NCBI GenBank assembly: GCA_024305405.1
Contig: JAKNDB010000068.1
Coordinates: 4,216,501-4,280,500, forward strand
Direction: 5' to 3'
Source: Dirofilaria immitis
Lineage: Eukaryota > Nematoda > Chromadorea > Rhabditida > Onchocercidae
DNA: 64,000 bases
In this document: piece by piece, positions 14,801-29,800 of the stretch
Layout: the number at the start of each line of letters is the position of its first letter
How positions within the stretch are numbered: the first letter of the stretch is position 1
Notes under the pieces: generated by a model
What the model was told of the DNA's origin: nothing
What the model saw: only the letters and a program-made list of their open reading frames with translations
Databases searched by the model: none
Translations under genes and position numbers: made by a program

Positions 14801-17800
14801 TTAGTTACGAAATTTTAACTAATTTTTACTTTGCATGGAATTTGTGAAATAATTTTTTATAAATTATTATTCAAAATTCTAAAAATCATCTAATTTGAAT
14901 GTTCATCTAATTTTTCTAAAACATTTCAATGATTCTACAAATTAGTAATAATAAAATTATAACTTTTTACTACATAAACAATAACAATTTTTTAATTCGT
15001 AAAAGTTTTTTCAAATGTTCCAATAAAATCTTAATATTTTGTTATTAATTTTAATGCGCTATGTTGTGATATCGTTTTGTGAAATGATTGGATTAAACTT
15101 ACAACTTTTCATTTTACTTTTTTATAATTTATAATGTTTTTTGAAATTCTCGAGAAGAGCGAGAAGCTATTGATATCATGTAATAGCTGTATATCAGTTA
15201 ATTTTACTTTCAAATTTTCAAATATAGCAGAAACTTTTATTAATTTCTTTCAGAAAGTTAAGTATGCATTCATAGGAATAGAAAAAATTGAGTAAGCGTA
15301 AAATTTGAGAAGGGGTTAATTTTTAGTATAGATAATTTGAGCTATTATAGGCTAATCAGTGATATCAGGCTAAATCAGTGACAGCTAATCAATGCATCTT
15401 ATTTTTAATTATAATCATTTTGTATCAATTCTCAGAGAATTTAATTGAAAATACATATAAGATAGAAGATGAAAAAGAAATGAGATAATAAGGGATTATC
15501 TTATAGCTTAATATAATTATTTATCGATTGATTTACTCATTGATAACTTGCGCACAAATGGAATAATCATTAAATGATGATGTTGATTAGAATGAATATT
15601 TTGTTGTTTGTGATAGTTCACATTTTAGTTGCCAGATGCTTAATATGCAAATTAACATGGATAAATATAAAGAATAGTTTGAAAGGAAAGATGATGAGTG
15701 TGAGTACTTAATTAACATTATCTTCTTCCTATATTCATTGACATTGAAGAAGGTTGTTGTTTGTTGTTGTTGTTGTTTGTTGTTTGTTGTTTGTTGTTTG
15801 TTGTTGATGTCAAACTGTTCACAAAATGTCGCATAAATTACCTATTGTTAAGCATAGTTAATTCAATTTTATTTGCTCAGCTAATAAAAGCTATACTAAA
15901 TCAAAAAATCATAATAATATAGCTACTTGTTTATAATTTATGATCAAAATTACAGTAATAAACATTTTTCTTAACTTATATTACTGATAAATCATGATAA
16001 CGTTCTCTCTTATCTCTCCAAAATGCATAACTCTTATTAGTCGAATGAATAAATTCGATATTCCAAATATACTACACATCGTAAAATATTCAATAACAAA
16101 GTTTATCCTAATTTATTCATACTACTATTGATTTAATCAGTCAATGAAAGTATATCTATTATATTTGTCTGTCTGAATAGTTTCATTATAATTTTAATAA
16201 AACTCTCGACTTAATCGATAATATTTGAATCATTTTTCATTCGAATTGATACAGATCGAGAGTGCAAAATGATCGATGTCTTACATTAAAATGATTGCAT
16301 GTCATGCATGCATGCTGCGCATCTGCAATAATTTACATTTGTTAATTTCAAATCTATCTAGCATTATGGGTAGTACAATTACTGTTCTTTTTAATGATTT
16401 CTAAATTCTTATTATTTGATTTATGAAATGCTAACAATTATCATTCTCATTTTACTTATAAATCATGATAACATTATTCTTATATGCAAATAAATGACGA
16501 TAATACACTTCCTTGCTTATAATTCATAATTAAAACCATAATAATAAAAATTCCTAGTTACTTATGAATTACGATAATATTCCTTCTTATTTATTCATAA
16601 ATCATAATAATAATGTTTTCTACGATGTATTGAATGCTATTATCATTTTTTAATAGACATTATAATCATAAATGTTAACCATGATCCTAATAGAAAAAAT
16701 GTTATCTCGATTTATTAATAAGCACGAATAATTATTGTGATTAATTAGCAATTAGCAGGCACATCGTTATAAATGATAATTATGATGCCAAAAATCATGA
16801 CAACATTTTTGCACATTATAAATTATGGGAACATTCCCGCTTATAAATAGTGGGAATGATGATTATGCTAATCATAATTATAATTGCAATTCTCTTGGAA
16901 CATAATGAATATTTTCAAAACAAAAAAATGCTTTTAAATTTGATATGAATTTTAAGACCAAAGATATATTAATTATCATGGGGAAATTGTGGTAAAAGAT
17001 TAACAACAAAGATTCTCCTCTTAATTTAATCCCTTTCATATTTAAAAGCCTATCATATTGGCTCTATTGCAGCCAAAGGTCTATTATCATAATAGTTGTA
17101 GCAATTCCCATTTCTCATATTTGGCCCATTTTATGAATCAAAATTAAGCATGGCTATAGTGAAATTTTACTATAACCATGCTAATATCTCATCAAACGAT
17201 CTCTTTCACGCGTTCAGTTAAATCAAATAGTCTTCTCGTCCTTTTAATTTTCCATTCTATTTTCTCTCATTTTATTCTTCGATATTTTACGCCATATTTA
17301 CGAGCATAGTATTTTGCTAATCACGTACGTTATCATTATAAAAAAATGCGTAAGAACTATAAAGATGTGTTATGCTTTTTCATCTATCAACAAGTTCTTT
17401 TCGTAATTAAAACCTTTCCATATTTACGACTGATAAGTTTAGTGTAAATTAAGAATTTGATGATAAATGCCATGGATATCAATATCATTTAGATATTATA
17501 TTTATCAACAAATTGCTTTGTACGATTTAATATTTATCCAAAAATTCAGGTTGTATTTATTAACGAATCAAATTATATTTATAAATAAATTGCTCTGTGT
17601 ACTTTAGCATATATTTTGCCTGTATGTGTATGCATGCATATATTTGTTAAAATAAATCAAATATATGATTAATAGATCTTTAAATTGGCATATGCCTATA
17701 TTTTAGGCCTATTATTTATGTCAACTGATGAATATGCTAAAATTGACTTTTCTATTATAACAGGCCTTCATTTTTTTGTTTCTTTTTTTTTTGACTTTTC

Positions 17801-20800
17801 AATAGAAACGAAGAAATGCATTCATTTTCTTTCTTTTTTTTTTTCTTTTCCAAAATATATTTTGATTTTTAACATAGTTCAATTGTAATATTGATCATTT
17901 TTTGAAGGACCAATTCATACATATGCATTACTTATGGTTTTTTTTTTTTTTGAATCATCAACGGTCGCATGTTGCATCTGGTTCGTTCCAGAAGGACAAT
18001 AGATGTGATATATTTGAATTGCTTGTTATTTATTTTAGAAGGAATCAATAGAATATGACTCTTCTAGAAAGAATGAACAATGGACGTATTTTTCAATGCG
18101 TTTCATCTTAACAATACTGAACATTGTGAAATTTGAAATGGATGGTGTGTAACTAGCACAAGCATTATTGTTTGAAACGAAAAGGAAGCTAACTACAAAT
18201 CATTGCTTACATAGAAAAAAAAATCTGTAGATTCATTATGGATTGCTTGTGATTCATTCTGCAAGGAAACTGATGCGTGCATATGAATTATTTATAGTTC
18301 ATTCCAGAATGATCAATGATTGCATATTGCATTCTAGAAGATTGATTGCACATTACATGTAACTCGTTCTAGAAGAGTTTTATCAATAGATACACTGTAA
18401 ATTGCATGTAGTTCGTTCTAGAAGGACCAATGATTTACATGTTGCATGTACAAGGATTGTTTATGGGATCTTTTTTTCTCTAGAAGGATCAATTAATTGT
18501 ACGTTGCATTCTAGAAGAATGATTGCATATTGCATTTAATTCATTCTAGAAAAATTTCACCAATTGATGCTTTGTGAAATTGCTTATGATTCGTTCTAGA
18601 AGGATCAATGGATTTATATTGCTTCTGGAGCTAAGTATAGTAGAGGAAATTTTTAAAAATAAATTATTAATTAGTTCATTCAAATTACTTCGACAAAATT
18701 TATTCATCCTAAAGTGGTACTTAAAAATTACAATTTAGGATGACTGGAACACCGTTTATTTGCTACTTTACCAAAATGTTCATATAATTTGCATGGCAAT
18801 TAATCATAAATGAATGCTATTTTCAATGCTTTACTTCAAATTTAATTGCTATCTTTTATTAAATACACTCAACACTTTCCCTCAATTCAATAGGCTTATT
18901 GTTGAAATAAAATATTAGAAATTTCCGTTTTCATTCATTTTCCTAAATCTGACCATAAACTAACTGGTAGCAAATAAAATTGCGAATAGCTTATTTGAAT
19001 TGTAAAATTTTCATAAATATTACAACAATACAATCAATTGACCACCAATATAATTGTTGCAATACTTGCACTTTAAATATTATTTTCAAAAAAAAAAAGA
19101 ACAGGAAAATGGATGATTATGCTAAAAAAAACTAAATTCCTAACAAATAGATTTTTGTCGAGACTTTTGAAGAATCGCTAGAATAATACGAATTCAATCT
19201 TTTTTTCTGGAATCAAGGTTAAAATTAATTACTATCTATTTTATCAAGAATAAATTTTTCCTCTGTTCAATCAATTAACAATTAATTACATTTGCTCATT
19301 CATCAGTTATCATTAATCAATTAATTGTCAAAAGATTTTTTTTTTCGTTTTCGTTTCTCACTAAAAGTTTCATAGTTCGTCATTATCATACTTTCATCTA
19401 TTCATTAGTAGTACTTAGTTTTATTTGTTATTCAAACATTGTTCATTTTGGAACACTAAAATTTGGCGAAATAATTTATGTCTATTTTTTTGGCGATATT
19501 TTTTTATTAGTTTCAATTCATAAAATTCCATATTCGTCCGTTTAGTTTTATCTTTTTCTTATTCTAAAATAGAATGTTTACCTTTCTTCTCATTCTATCA
19601 ACAATTCTTTTTCCATTTCTAATTATTGATTTTGCTCTATTCACTCTTGAAAATAAATGATATCAAATGGATTAATTAATCCATTTTCAAGATTGATATT
19701 CGTGCTAATCAAGAATTTTAAACTTTTTGATTATTTTTTATATCAAATATGGAAAAAGTTTAATTTAAGATTTAAAATATTATTTTAAATAATTATGATA
19801 TACATTTATTGTTGAAACTCGCACAAGGTATTTTCAATTATCTTGATTAAAAATAATTTTACCAATGATTGAGTATTATTCTTTTTGAAAAAATTTCTGT
19901 TGAAAAAAATCCTTCATCACTTACTTCTATAAGTAACTTTTACGCTTTTTTGACGTTCTTTTTTTTGTTTGACGTAATTAAAAAATTATACAATCTTCTC
20001 GTTATAATCAATTATAATATTAGTAAACATTTTAAGTTATCGATGTTTACGTCTAAAAAATCTAATAAATAAAGTATTAAACATTGTGTATATATTTTTT
20101 TTAAAAGCCATTCCTAATATTTACATCAAAAATTTTAGCGAAAAAAAGAGTATTAATTGTTATTTATTTTTAAAGTTTATTTAAATTAAAAATTATCTAA
20201 AATTAAACAACGAAAATTTTCTCTTAGAAAAAGATTTCAATATATAATATTTTTAATTTTAAATCATCAAAATAATCAGCAAATACATTGCTATTTTTAT
20301 TTGAATAAAACTAAAATGGTAACATTGCATCACTTTATGCAACAATTGAAATGGAATGGATATCGATGATAGTTGTAAAATCCATTGAACTTCAATCAAT
20401 AAATGAATTCATTTTATAATATGTTATTTTCAATCCTATTTTATCCATTCTTTCTAAAACTCTATTAATTATGAATTTTAGCAACATCTCTCTCTCTCTT
20501 TCTCCCTCTCTTTCTCTCTCTCTCTCTCTATCTTTTTATATACATCTTATATGTAAATATTTGTATAATATATTTTGTTTAAATGAGTTAAGTAATTTAA
20601 CTGTGAATGACATTTTGAATTGGTAGAATTACAAAAGATAAACTTAACCAAAATGTTGGGCAAAAAAATGCTTATTCTTTCGCAATCGACATATCTGTCG
20701 CGTTTTCTTTATATATGCATATGTAAATATTTATATGTGGGTAATTTGATTCTCGGGAAATTAAGACAGATAGAAGTTCACAAAATTAGCCCATTAAAAA

Positions 20801-23800
20801 TCTTGGCCAAAAAATGCATACTTCTTTACAATTGACATATCCATCTCTCTTTTCTCCTTGTATAGGAATATACAAATATTTACATGATATATATTGTTGA
20901 AGTTGGTCAGGTAATTTAATCTTGAAGAAATTAGAGACTGGCGGAATTTGGAAAAATAAGCTTAGCCAAAAATTCTGGCCAAACGAATAAACACTCTTTC
21001 TTAATTGACATATCAATCTTCTCTCGCTTTGTATTTATATGATATACTTTATTTAGACTAAATAATCTAATTTCTGTAGATCAATTAGAAATTGATCGAG
21101 ATTTAGAATGTAATTATTAACTAAGAATTCTAATGAAAAAATGCACTTTCTTCTTTCTAAGTTTATTTTATTTTGCTTATGATATTTTTGTTTGTTTAAG
21201 TAATCAACCAGATGTTGGCTATTGTTTGATTGAAAATTTTTAAAAGATTTTAATATTCATTTCATATTTTATTATCATTGTAATATAAATTTATTACATT
21301 TAAATATTCATAGAAAATATATTACAATTGCGAAAGTTATTAAATTTTAAATTTATATCAATCGATAATATCAGTTAAAATTGATAAGAAAATTCGTGCA
21401 TATTGAGAACAAAGGTTAATTAATTTGATTAGTGACATTTTGTTTTACAGAATATGACATTTTTCATATTTACTTATTGCTTCCTTTTTTTCCCTCTTTT
21501 TTTATTTACATTTTGCATTTAATTTACTTCCTGATTTATTGAGAATAAATTTGGATATATTTTAAATTATTATAAGTAATTTATTGAAAGTTAATTTGAT
21601 TGATACATATAATTAATCGTTTTTTTGTATATAATATTAATAAATAATTGATAATTTTTCTATAAAATTATAATATTAAAAATGAAATTTAATTTATATA
21701 AAAAATTAATCAAACATTTTAAAAATACCAAAATTTTTATTTTGAATTGCCTATTTTGCTAAATCTTTTACATATCTTTTTGAATCACAAATGATTTATT
21801 TATTGATTAAATAAATAAATCAATCATTTTGTTATTACAAAATTTTTCCATCAATCATTTTCATTTTCAATTTGATAAAAATTTTCCTCTTAAAAAATAT
21901 TTCATCCATTTATTACATGTTTCAAGTCAGATTTCTTTTTTTTTTGAAGTACAACTTTTTATCCTTTGTTGCACATTTCAGTCAAATTTTTAAAATATTC
22001 TAGAAAGAAGAAAAAAGAAGAAAACGAATAAGAAAGTAATATTTTATGAATTTATTTAATCGTTTTATTAAAGTTTTTTCTCCCAATTTTTCATGCATTA
22101 TATTTTGAAGAATTTTCAAAGTTTTTGTTGACTTCATTCGTGATTTTTGATTGATAAGTTTAATTACAAATTTACTTTTATTCAATGCGTCATTGGAATG
22201 GTTGTGATATTGAGAAAAATAACGCAAGAATTATGATAATTAATCATTCTTGTTGGCTCATTTATTATCTAATCTGATGATTCATGCAAAATATTTCTTT
22301 TTCTGTGACATCGATTAAAGCCTGAGCGAATAACTTATTCCTAAGCGAATGACCTGTAAATTTTATTCAAAAACCTTCGAAAGGGATTAACAAAAAATCA
22401 GAATCCTCAAACAAATAATCTTTCCGATATATGAGAATCTAGAGATTCTAGGGTAGCAAGACTTATATCTCTTAAGGAAAAACCAGGCCTATATTAATTG
22501 CTGAAAAATCTTTTAGGAAAAGGAAAAATTTTGAATCATTTACATAATTTAACTTTTACATATAATATTAACATAATATTGCTAGAAAATTTAAACTATT
22601 TCGATTGAATATAATCAAAATTTCATTTAAAAAAATTTTCAATATTTTCAGCATTCAGTTACTTTCATCGTTACTAAATTCTGGGCCACGTTATTATTCG
22701 GCTGGACATTGCAATCCATCATTACCGATAAGCAGTGATAATTTAAATTGGTGTAGTGATACGATAACATTGCCTAACTTATCCGAACTGAATTCATCAT
22801 CACAACTACCATCATCTGTCAAGGAAGATTGTCAACAACAAGAACAAATCGATCAAATTTCAAACGATAATACTCCAACGGTTAATCAACCTTTTATTCG
22901 ATCCTTATTTATTTTTCTTTTTTTTTATTGGCATTTGTTGATAGATTTATTCAAAAAATAAAATTATTTTAAAAGCATTTTTTAAAAGTTCTTTACTAAT
23001 TTGGAAAAAAAATTTTATATGATACGGAAATGTAATTCATAACAAAAAAAAAAAAGAGTAATATCAATCTTATTTGTATTACCGGAAAGAATTTTCCTTT
23101 TTATAAATTTTATTTCTTCCCTCTTTTTTTTTATCAATCTTATCAATTGTTTTTCAGAAATGCAGCTGTTGCTATTTTTCTTTTTCAACTAATTTCTATC
23201 CCTCTTTTTTCATTTCTTTTTTTTAAAAAAGCCTTTTTCCTTTGGGTATTTTATATATATTCCGATATATATATATATTATAAATTTCCTGTATTTTCTT
23301 CCTTTCATTTTTTGCTTGCATTTAATATGATACAGCTGTGTAAATATATTGCCTTTTCCATTCATTTTGTTTTATTTTATTTTTTACTTTTTTTTTTAAA
23401 TTTCTTTCGTAAGAAAAATGCAAAAAGATATTTTTCAACTTAACACCATAGAAATATATCTTTTCTTAATTTCTTACTCTTTTTTCTACTCTTTCTCATC
23501 CATTTCAATTTTTCAAAAATTTAAATGAAACTATAACTAACAACAACAACAACAAGATAATAGATATTTTAGATGATAATATACATACGTATATATATAT
23601 ATATGTTGAAATAAATATAATCTAATCAATGTTGTTTTTAAAAGTAAATAAGATGAGAGTGATTTATGATTTTTTGTTGTATTATAATTTATTTCATAAT
23701 CTCTTATCAAAATTATTTCATAATCTTTCTATCTTTATATCATTATCTTTATTTGAGATAAAAAAATAGATCTGTGATAGGATGAGACATTTAGTTTCTC

Positions 23801-26800
23801 GATAAATATCTTTTTCATTTGATTACTTATTAACATTTTCATGATATCAATAGAAGAATCGTTCTATACTATCTATAAATTGTAAATAAATGCTTATCTG
23901 TTTGTTTTATAATCCAATCTATCGGTTAGCTAAAAATTTGTTTGCAATTCTCGATTCAAATTCATCGATTAGTTTACATTTGTTTGCATTCTTAATAAAT
24001 TTGCTCTTGAATTTTTTTATTTTTTTTGACATTTTATTCTCAATAATTTCAAATTTGTCTGTTTTTTGCCAATTTTTGAAATGTTCATCTGCTGTAAAGC
24101 AGTTTTAAATTTCTCGACTTCTTGAAAGCAACCGCTTATTTCGTTTTTTTTTTATTTCCGTTAACATCTGGAATATTATATATTTATCATAACTACAAGA
24201 CTTTTAAATACTCATATTTACACAATACTCCTTGTCAATCAGACAGATTTTTTTATCATCTATTTTATTTCTCATATGCTTATCATTTTATTTGATTTAT
24301 TTTAAAGCCTAAAATATCATTTAATTGTTGATAATTGTGTAAGTATAAATTAAGCAAAATTAAAATTTGTTTTATTTACTCAAAAGGTTAAAATCTTAGT
24401 AGCAAAATTAATAAAAAAATGAAAAATTTCCAAAATTTGATTTTTTCAAAAGTTAATTTAATACTTTTTAAAACTAAAAATTATTTTTGTTATTATTTTT
24501 ATATTTCAAAAACTTTTAAATAATAAAATATTTATTTTAAATTATATTTAAAAATTTCTTTTCAAAACTTTACATTACACTTATTTCATATTTTTGTTAA
24601 ATTTGTATTGTTTACTTTTTTCTTTTGATTTATTTCAATTCGATTAATTTAAATTTCCTTAATTTTCCTTCATCTTTTCTTTATTTCTGTCATAAAATCT
24701 CCTAAATTTTAATTCAATTGCATCGTAAAGTTGCGAATTCTATGCGAATAAGTATAGCTATTATTTGGCAAAATTGATATTTTATGGTTTAATAGTTTAA
24801 AAATAAAATTATTGTTAATAAAATAAATTGTTTAGAAAATATTTTTCATAACAACAATAAATCTAATCGTAAAAGAAATTAGATAAAAGTTGAAAAATTT
24901 TTAAAAATTCATAAAGATTAGTTTATTATTGAAATTGATAATATGATAGAGAGATAAAAGCAATTACTCTTCGTAATGCTATCTACTATCAGTGTTATAT
25001 AACTTTTATTGTTATGAAATAGGAAGGATTATGTTGCTGTTATGATAATATTATATTCATGGATCAATATCATTTTTATTTCATTTCAGGTCATTTCAGA
25101 TTATTCATCTTCTATTGCTTTACTTTTTATTATTCATCATTGATTGAATTTGCTTTTTTCATTAATAATTTTTGATTTTCATTCCCTTTTTGTTATATAA
25201 AATTTTTGACAGATTCTCGAGAATCTCTAATGACCTTTATCCTTTATAATTAGTACTTTACCTTACTTGCCCTTTTCTTACTCTTTTTTTATGGTTACCG
25301 CTATATATTTAATTAATTAATGATACAATACTTATATAGGTTTTACTGAATAGGACGATAATGTATGTTTTTGTGATCTATTAAAACCGCTCGGTAATTA
25401 AATATCCAAAAAGTAGCCAAATTTTTAGAAACATATGTGATTACTGATACATTATGCTTTTTGGAATATCTTATAACTTAATCATCTTATTAGACTCAAA
25501 AATGAAGCCTAATTGACGTCGTAATTTATGAGCCAATCAATTATGATTTTTTTTTCCTGTATCCATCATTAATATATAAGTGAATATGGCTATTATTATT
25601 CTTTAATCCATGCACAAGCTAATAAGGTTTATAAATCTATCAGTAGTAATTAAACTTATTAATCGATAAATGCGCCTAATAGCTTATAAATTATTCATTT
25701 AGATAATTTATAGGTGTTTATTTCGTAGATAATTTTCAAGCTGAATGAATTGAATAAGCATAACTTAATGAGATAATTAATGGATTAAGCATTAATGACA
25801 ATAAAAGAGAAGCTAAATGATAAGCCAAATAATTTGATAAGTGATAATAAGCAAATAGATAGGTTATTAAACTAATTTTATAACTTTTTTATATAAAAAT
25901 AAAAAGAAATGAAATTATTAAACATAAAAAAATAAATCTAATCGGTATAGAAAAATATCGAAATATAATATATGAAAGGGAAAATATAAAATAGGATGAT
26001 TTATTCAAATATGACAGATAATTCAATTTAATTCAATTCTATTACATATATTAATAAGTGATACTAATTAAAAACAAATTGATAATTAATTAATTAATTA
26101 AAAGAAAAAAAACCTCTTATAATAATATTTTTAACGATCGGAAGGGAAGAAATATTCTTTCCAAAGAAAAAAAAATAGAAATAGTTGAAAGCAAACGAAG
26201 TAAAAGGCAATAATCATTCATACATCAATGCGCAATAATGACATTGACCGCATTAGGAACGGTTAATTAAGCAGCAGAAAAAAACTTACGAATGACCCTA
26301 TGACCTTTGAATGATGTTATTATTATTATTATCAAATTTTACTTCTTCTTGACTTCATAAAATCTATTCAACGTTCAATATTTTAAGTGGAAAATTGATT
26401 TTGAATGAGTCATACGACGTAATATTTGTATTTAAATTTGATGAATGTAAAGCAAAGAATAAGATATAAAGGCGTATATATATGTAAAAACCGGATATCC
26501 GCCTTAAGCCCTTTCAATTCAATTCATTAAATTAATGAGCTTTTATCTAAACTCAACTAAAACCTGAAAAGATTTTCAAATTAACTCGGGATTATATTTA
26601 TTCGAGAATTTTATGTTTTATCCCTAGAAATAATCTAAATCAATAAATAATTTGAATCATTTAGATGTATCTAAAAGCCATGCTGCTATCTTAGACTTAT
26701 TGAAATATCAGATTTATTAATATTATTAAAATCTTGATGCTCTTTTCAGTTTGTTAGGTCAGGTTCATCAAGGATGTCTGTACATATATCGCAGCACACC

Positions 26801-29800
26801 AGCATATTCTGCCGCTAGGTCATAGTTCATTAAGAATATTTGGATATTCACTACAGTTCAATTTTCATTAATTATTTAGCTGGCCACTTACCTAAATATT
26901 AAACTATTGAAAATTCCAACTCAGGTCAAAGTTCATTATAAATATATTGACATCCATTTACAATTGTTATCTATCATTTAAAGTTTATCTTTTCGTATTT
27001 ATTTCAACACATTTTATTGTTTCAATTCTCAATCTATGGCTGCTAAATTTCATAAATTTCTCAAATCTTTAATTTTATCTCTTCTTAAATGATAATGAAT
27101 CACTATTTCCATCAAAATGGCAATGAGTCATAGTTTTTTCACAAATTAATCTGAGAAAAATTAAATGTTAATGAAAAATTCTCGATTGTAAAATATTTTG
27201 GATAAGTTTCTCTTGCAGGTAAATATTTAATAATTAAATTATTTTGCCGAGAAGTGATTTAATTAATTTTAAGAAGAATGAAATAATATTTTTAAAGTTA
27301 TGTTGATTTATTTATTTTAGTTTATTTTTATTTTTTAAATTATATAACTAAGCCTAAATAAATTGTGTAATGCTAGAAAGGGAGAGAAAGAGAAAGAGGA
27401 GGAAAAGAAAGAGAAAGAGAGAGAGATCAATTCTTTTATATATGTCAAGGTAGCAGATTTGAAAAAAATGGTTGGTTTTGTTTACAGACAATAATTGTCA
27501 ACCAGATAGAAAACTGTAAACAAAATTTATTAACCAAAATGAAAAATGTAAACAAAAATTGTCCGTTCGGAATATTTAAAAAAATAGTTTTATTCATTTA
27601 CTTTGTTATGAATTTTTTATTAAATTTATCAATTTCAATTCGATATTTAATTCTTTTCCCATTCTGATCAAATTAATTAAATACTAAAATATGATAATTA
27701 AAATATGCTAAATTTTATTAAATTTATCAATTTCAATTCGATATTTAATTCTTTTCCCATTCTGATCAAATTAATTAAATACTAAAATATGATAGTTAAA
27801 ATATGCTAAATTTTATTAAATTTATCAATTTCAGTTCGATATTTAATTCCCTTCATATTCTACTCGAATTAGTTCATGAAAGAAAAAAATTAGCAAAAAA
27901 ATGAATTTTATTTTTATTGTTAAAAATTTAGTTCACATTTTTTATATTATTTGGTTTTTGAAATTTAATTTATTCTTTTTCATTCCTTCTCGATGATATT
28001 CTTTTTCATTCCTTCTCGATATCATTTATTATCCATTCATCAGTATCAACAATCAATTTTCAATTATGTTCAAACCTTTTTGTTCAAATTTCATTTGTCA
28101 ATTAAATCGATCAACTAATCAGTTAATCATTTTCGTATTTTAATTAAACAATTTTTTTTCAATATGATTTTAATTTGTCACATGCAAGTACCATTATTAC
28201 TAAGTTCTTTTATGCTATAAAAGTTTTTTGAAAGAAATCAATTTTCATTATTATCATAAAATAGTTAAATATATATATAGATATGTGATAAATCCATGAT
28301 AATACTAATCTTATCATTTATCTCTAACGATTTAATTTAGATTGCATTTTTCACTTATTATATTTCACTGAAAAATGGAATACTTTTAAAGTTTTCTTCT
28401 TTTTAAAAGTAGTAGGAAGTAATCTAAATCGAGAAATATTCTATTTGGAAAAAGTTGTTTTTAGGAAAATTAATTCAGAAGTTCTGAAGTTTTTTTGAAG
28501 GAAATAATTTTTTAAAATTTTGTAAAAAATCAAAAATTTTTATAAAAACGTAATTAATCAATTCATAATTTTGCATAATGATAAGTTTAATTTAAATTAT
28601 TTTTTCATTTATTCATAACTTTATTCATTTAACGAATTCTGATTCTCTTTTTTCTGATTCATTTAGCCGATTCAATGAATATTTTTTTTTTTTGTAATAT
28701 TTGCGTATCAGTACAAAATGATAAATGTTAATTTCACAGAAATATATGAATTCAATCCCTATGTTATATGTACTGAAACGATAACATTATTGTGTCCTTC
28801 AAAATGAAGTTTATAATATCTATAAAATACTTTTGCTAAATTACATCCATCAGGTAAATGTAAATAATTGCTATCCATTAAACTAAACTATCACATATAA
28901 CTTTTTCCCTGCTCCGTTTCATTTTTAAAATTGGAATTAAATTCTTTGCTCTCACTTTTCCGAAATGTGCAATAATATTCATTGATGCAATAAAAGAAAA
29001 AATAATAATAATACAATGAAAATATTCATTTGAACAAATTTATTGAACTTGATGACAAAAAAATAAACTTTAATATTATTTTAATAAAGAAGTCAATTTT
29101 AATTTTTAAAACTTTTTATCTTTTCTTTTTAAATGATTTTTAATTTTCATTTAACTAAATGGGAAATTAATCTCAAATTTTGAAATTCTTCGCTTCAGAC
29201 ATATGTCACATTTGATTTTCTAAAATAAAAAACTTTCGAATATGAGATATCTCGGCAAGGAATAAATTTTAATATATAATATTTATTAAAACTTATATTT
29301 TTTTATTTGATTGATTATTATAATCATTTCATTCATCTAAATAGGAAGTTAATCTCGAATTTTAACAATTTTTCTCGATAAAATATCACATTTGATCTCT
29401 TAGAAAAAACTTTCAGTGATAGATTTACAAAATAAAAAATAAAATGAATTGTCTATCATTAAAAGATGTTTTTTCTCTTAAATCATTGATAACTAAGCAA
29501 TGACAATTGATCGGATGGATAATTTTTTTTACAAAAAATAAAATAAAATTTTGAAGTAAAAAAAGTTTCAAAAGAATTTTTATATTTTTCCTTTTCTTCT
29601 CTTTTATTTCTTCCAATAAATTGTAAGTGCCGAAAAATAGATAATTAATTTTTATTATAGTAATTAAAAATTAATTACAATAGGAAGAGCTAAAATTTTG
29701 TATTATTTTTATTACTACTTAATGTACGTTACCTGTTCTATAAATAATATATGTTTACATGATACATTTAATTAAGTCAATGTTTAATGACTATTTTAGG

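Larger units (their letters stand above)
5874..22651 (+). other. Large mig-10 intron (16.8 kb)
   Basis: AT-rich non-coding DNA with no firm gene on either strand. It contains a degenerate array at 13234-13545, a TTG/GTTT microsatellite at 15751-15806, degenerate CTTATAAATCATGATAA repeats at 15900-16900, a heat-shock-element palindrome cluster at 17986-18601, a CT run at 20486-20530 and a three-copy repeat at 20560-21045. Frames of 60-76 codons in it are AT-biased and have no protein-like features. Confidence 0.6.

Noticed and set aside
22000..22227. 75-codon minus-strand frame rich in Lys/Asn
   Set aside because: Typical of AT-rich chance frames; no other evidence.
23147..23443. 98-codon plus-strand frame beginning after a TTTTTCAG
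   Set aside because: Almost entirely Phe/Leu/Ile/Tyr from T-rich DNA and TATATA runs; no donor or phase link to mig-10 exons.
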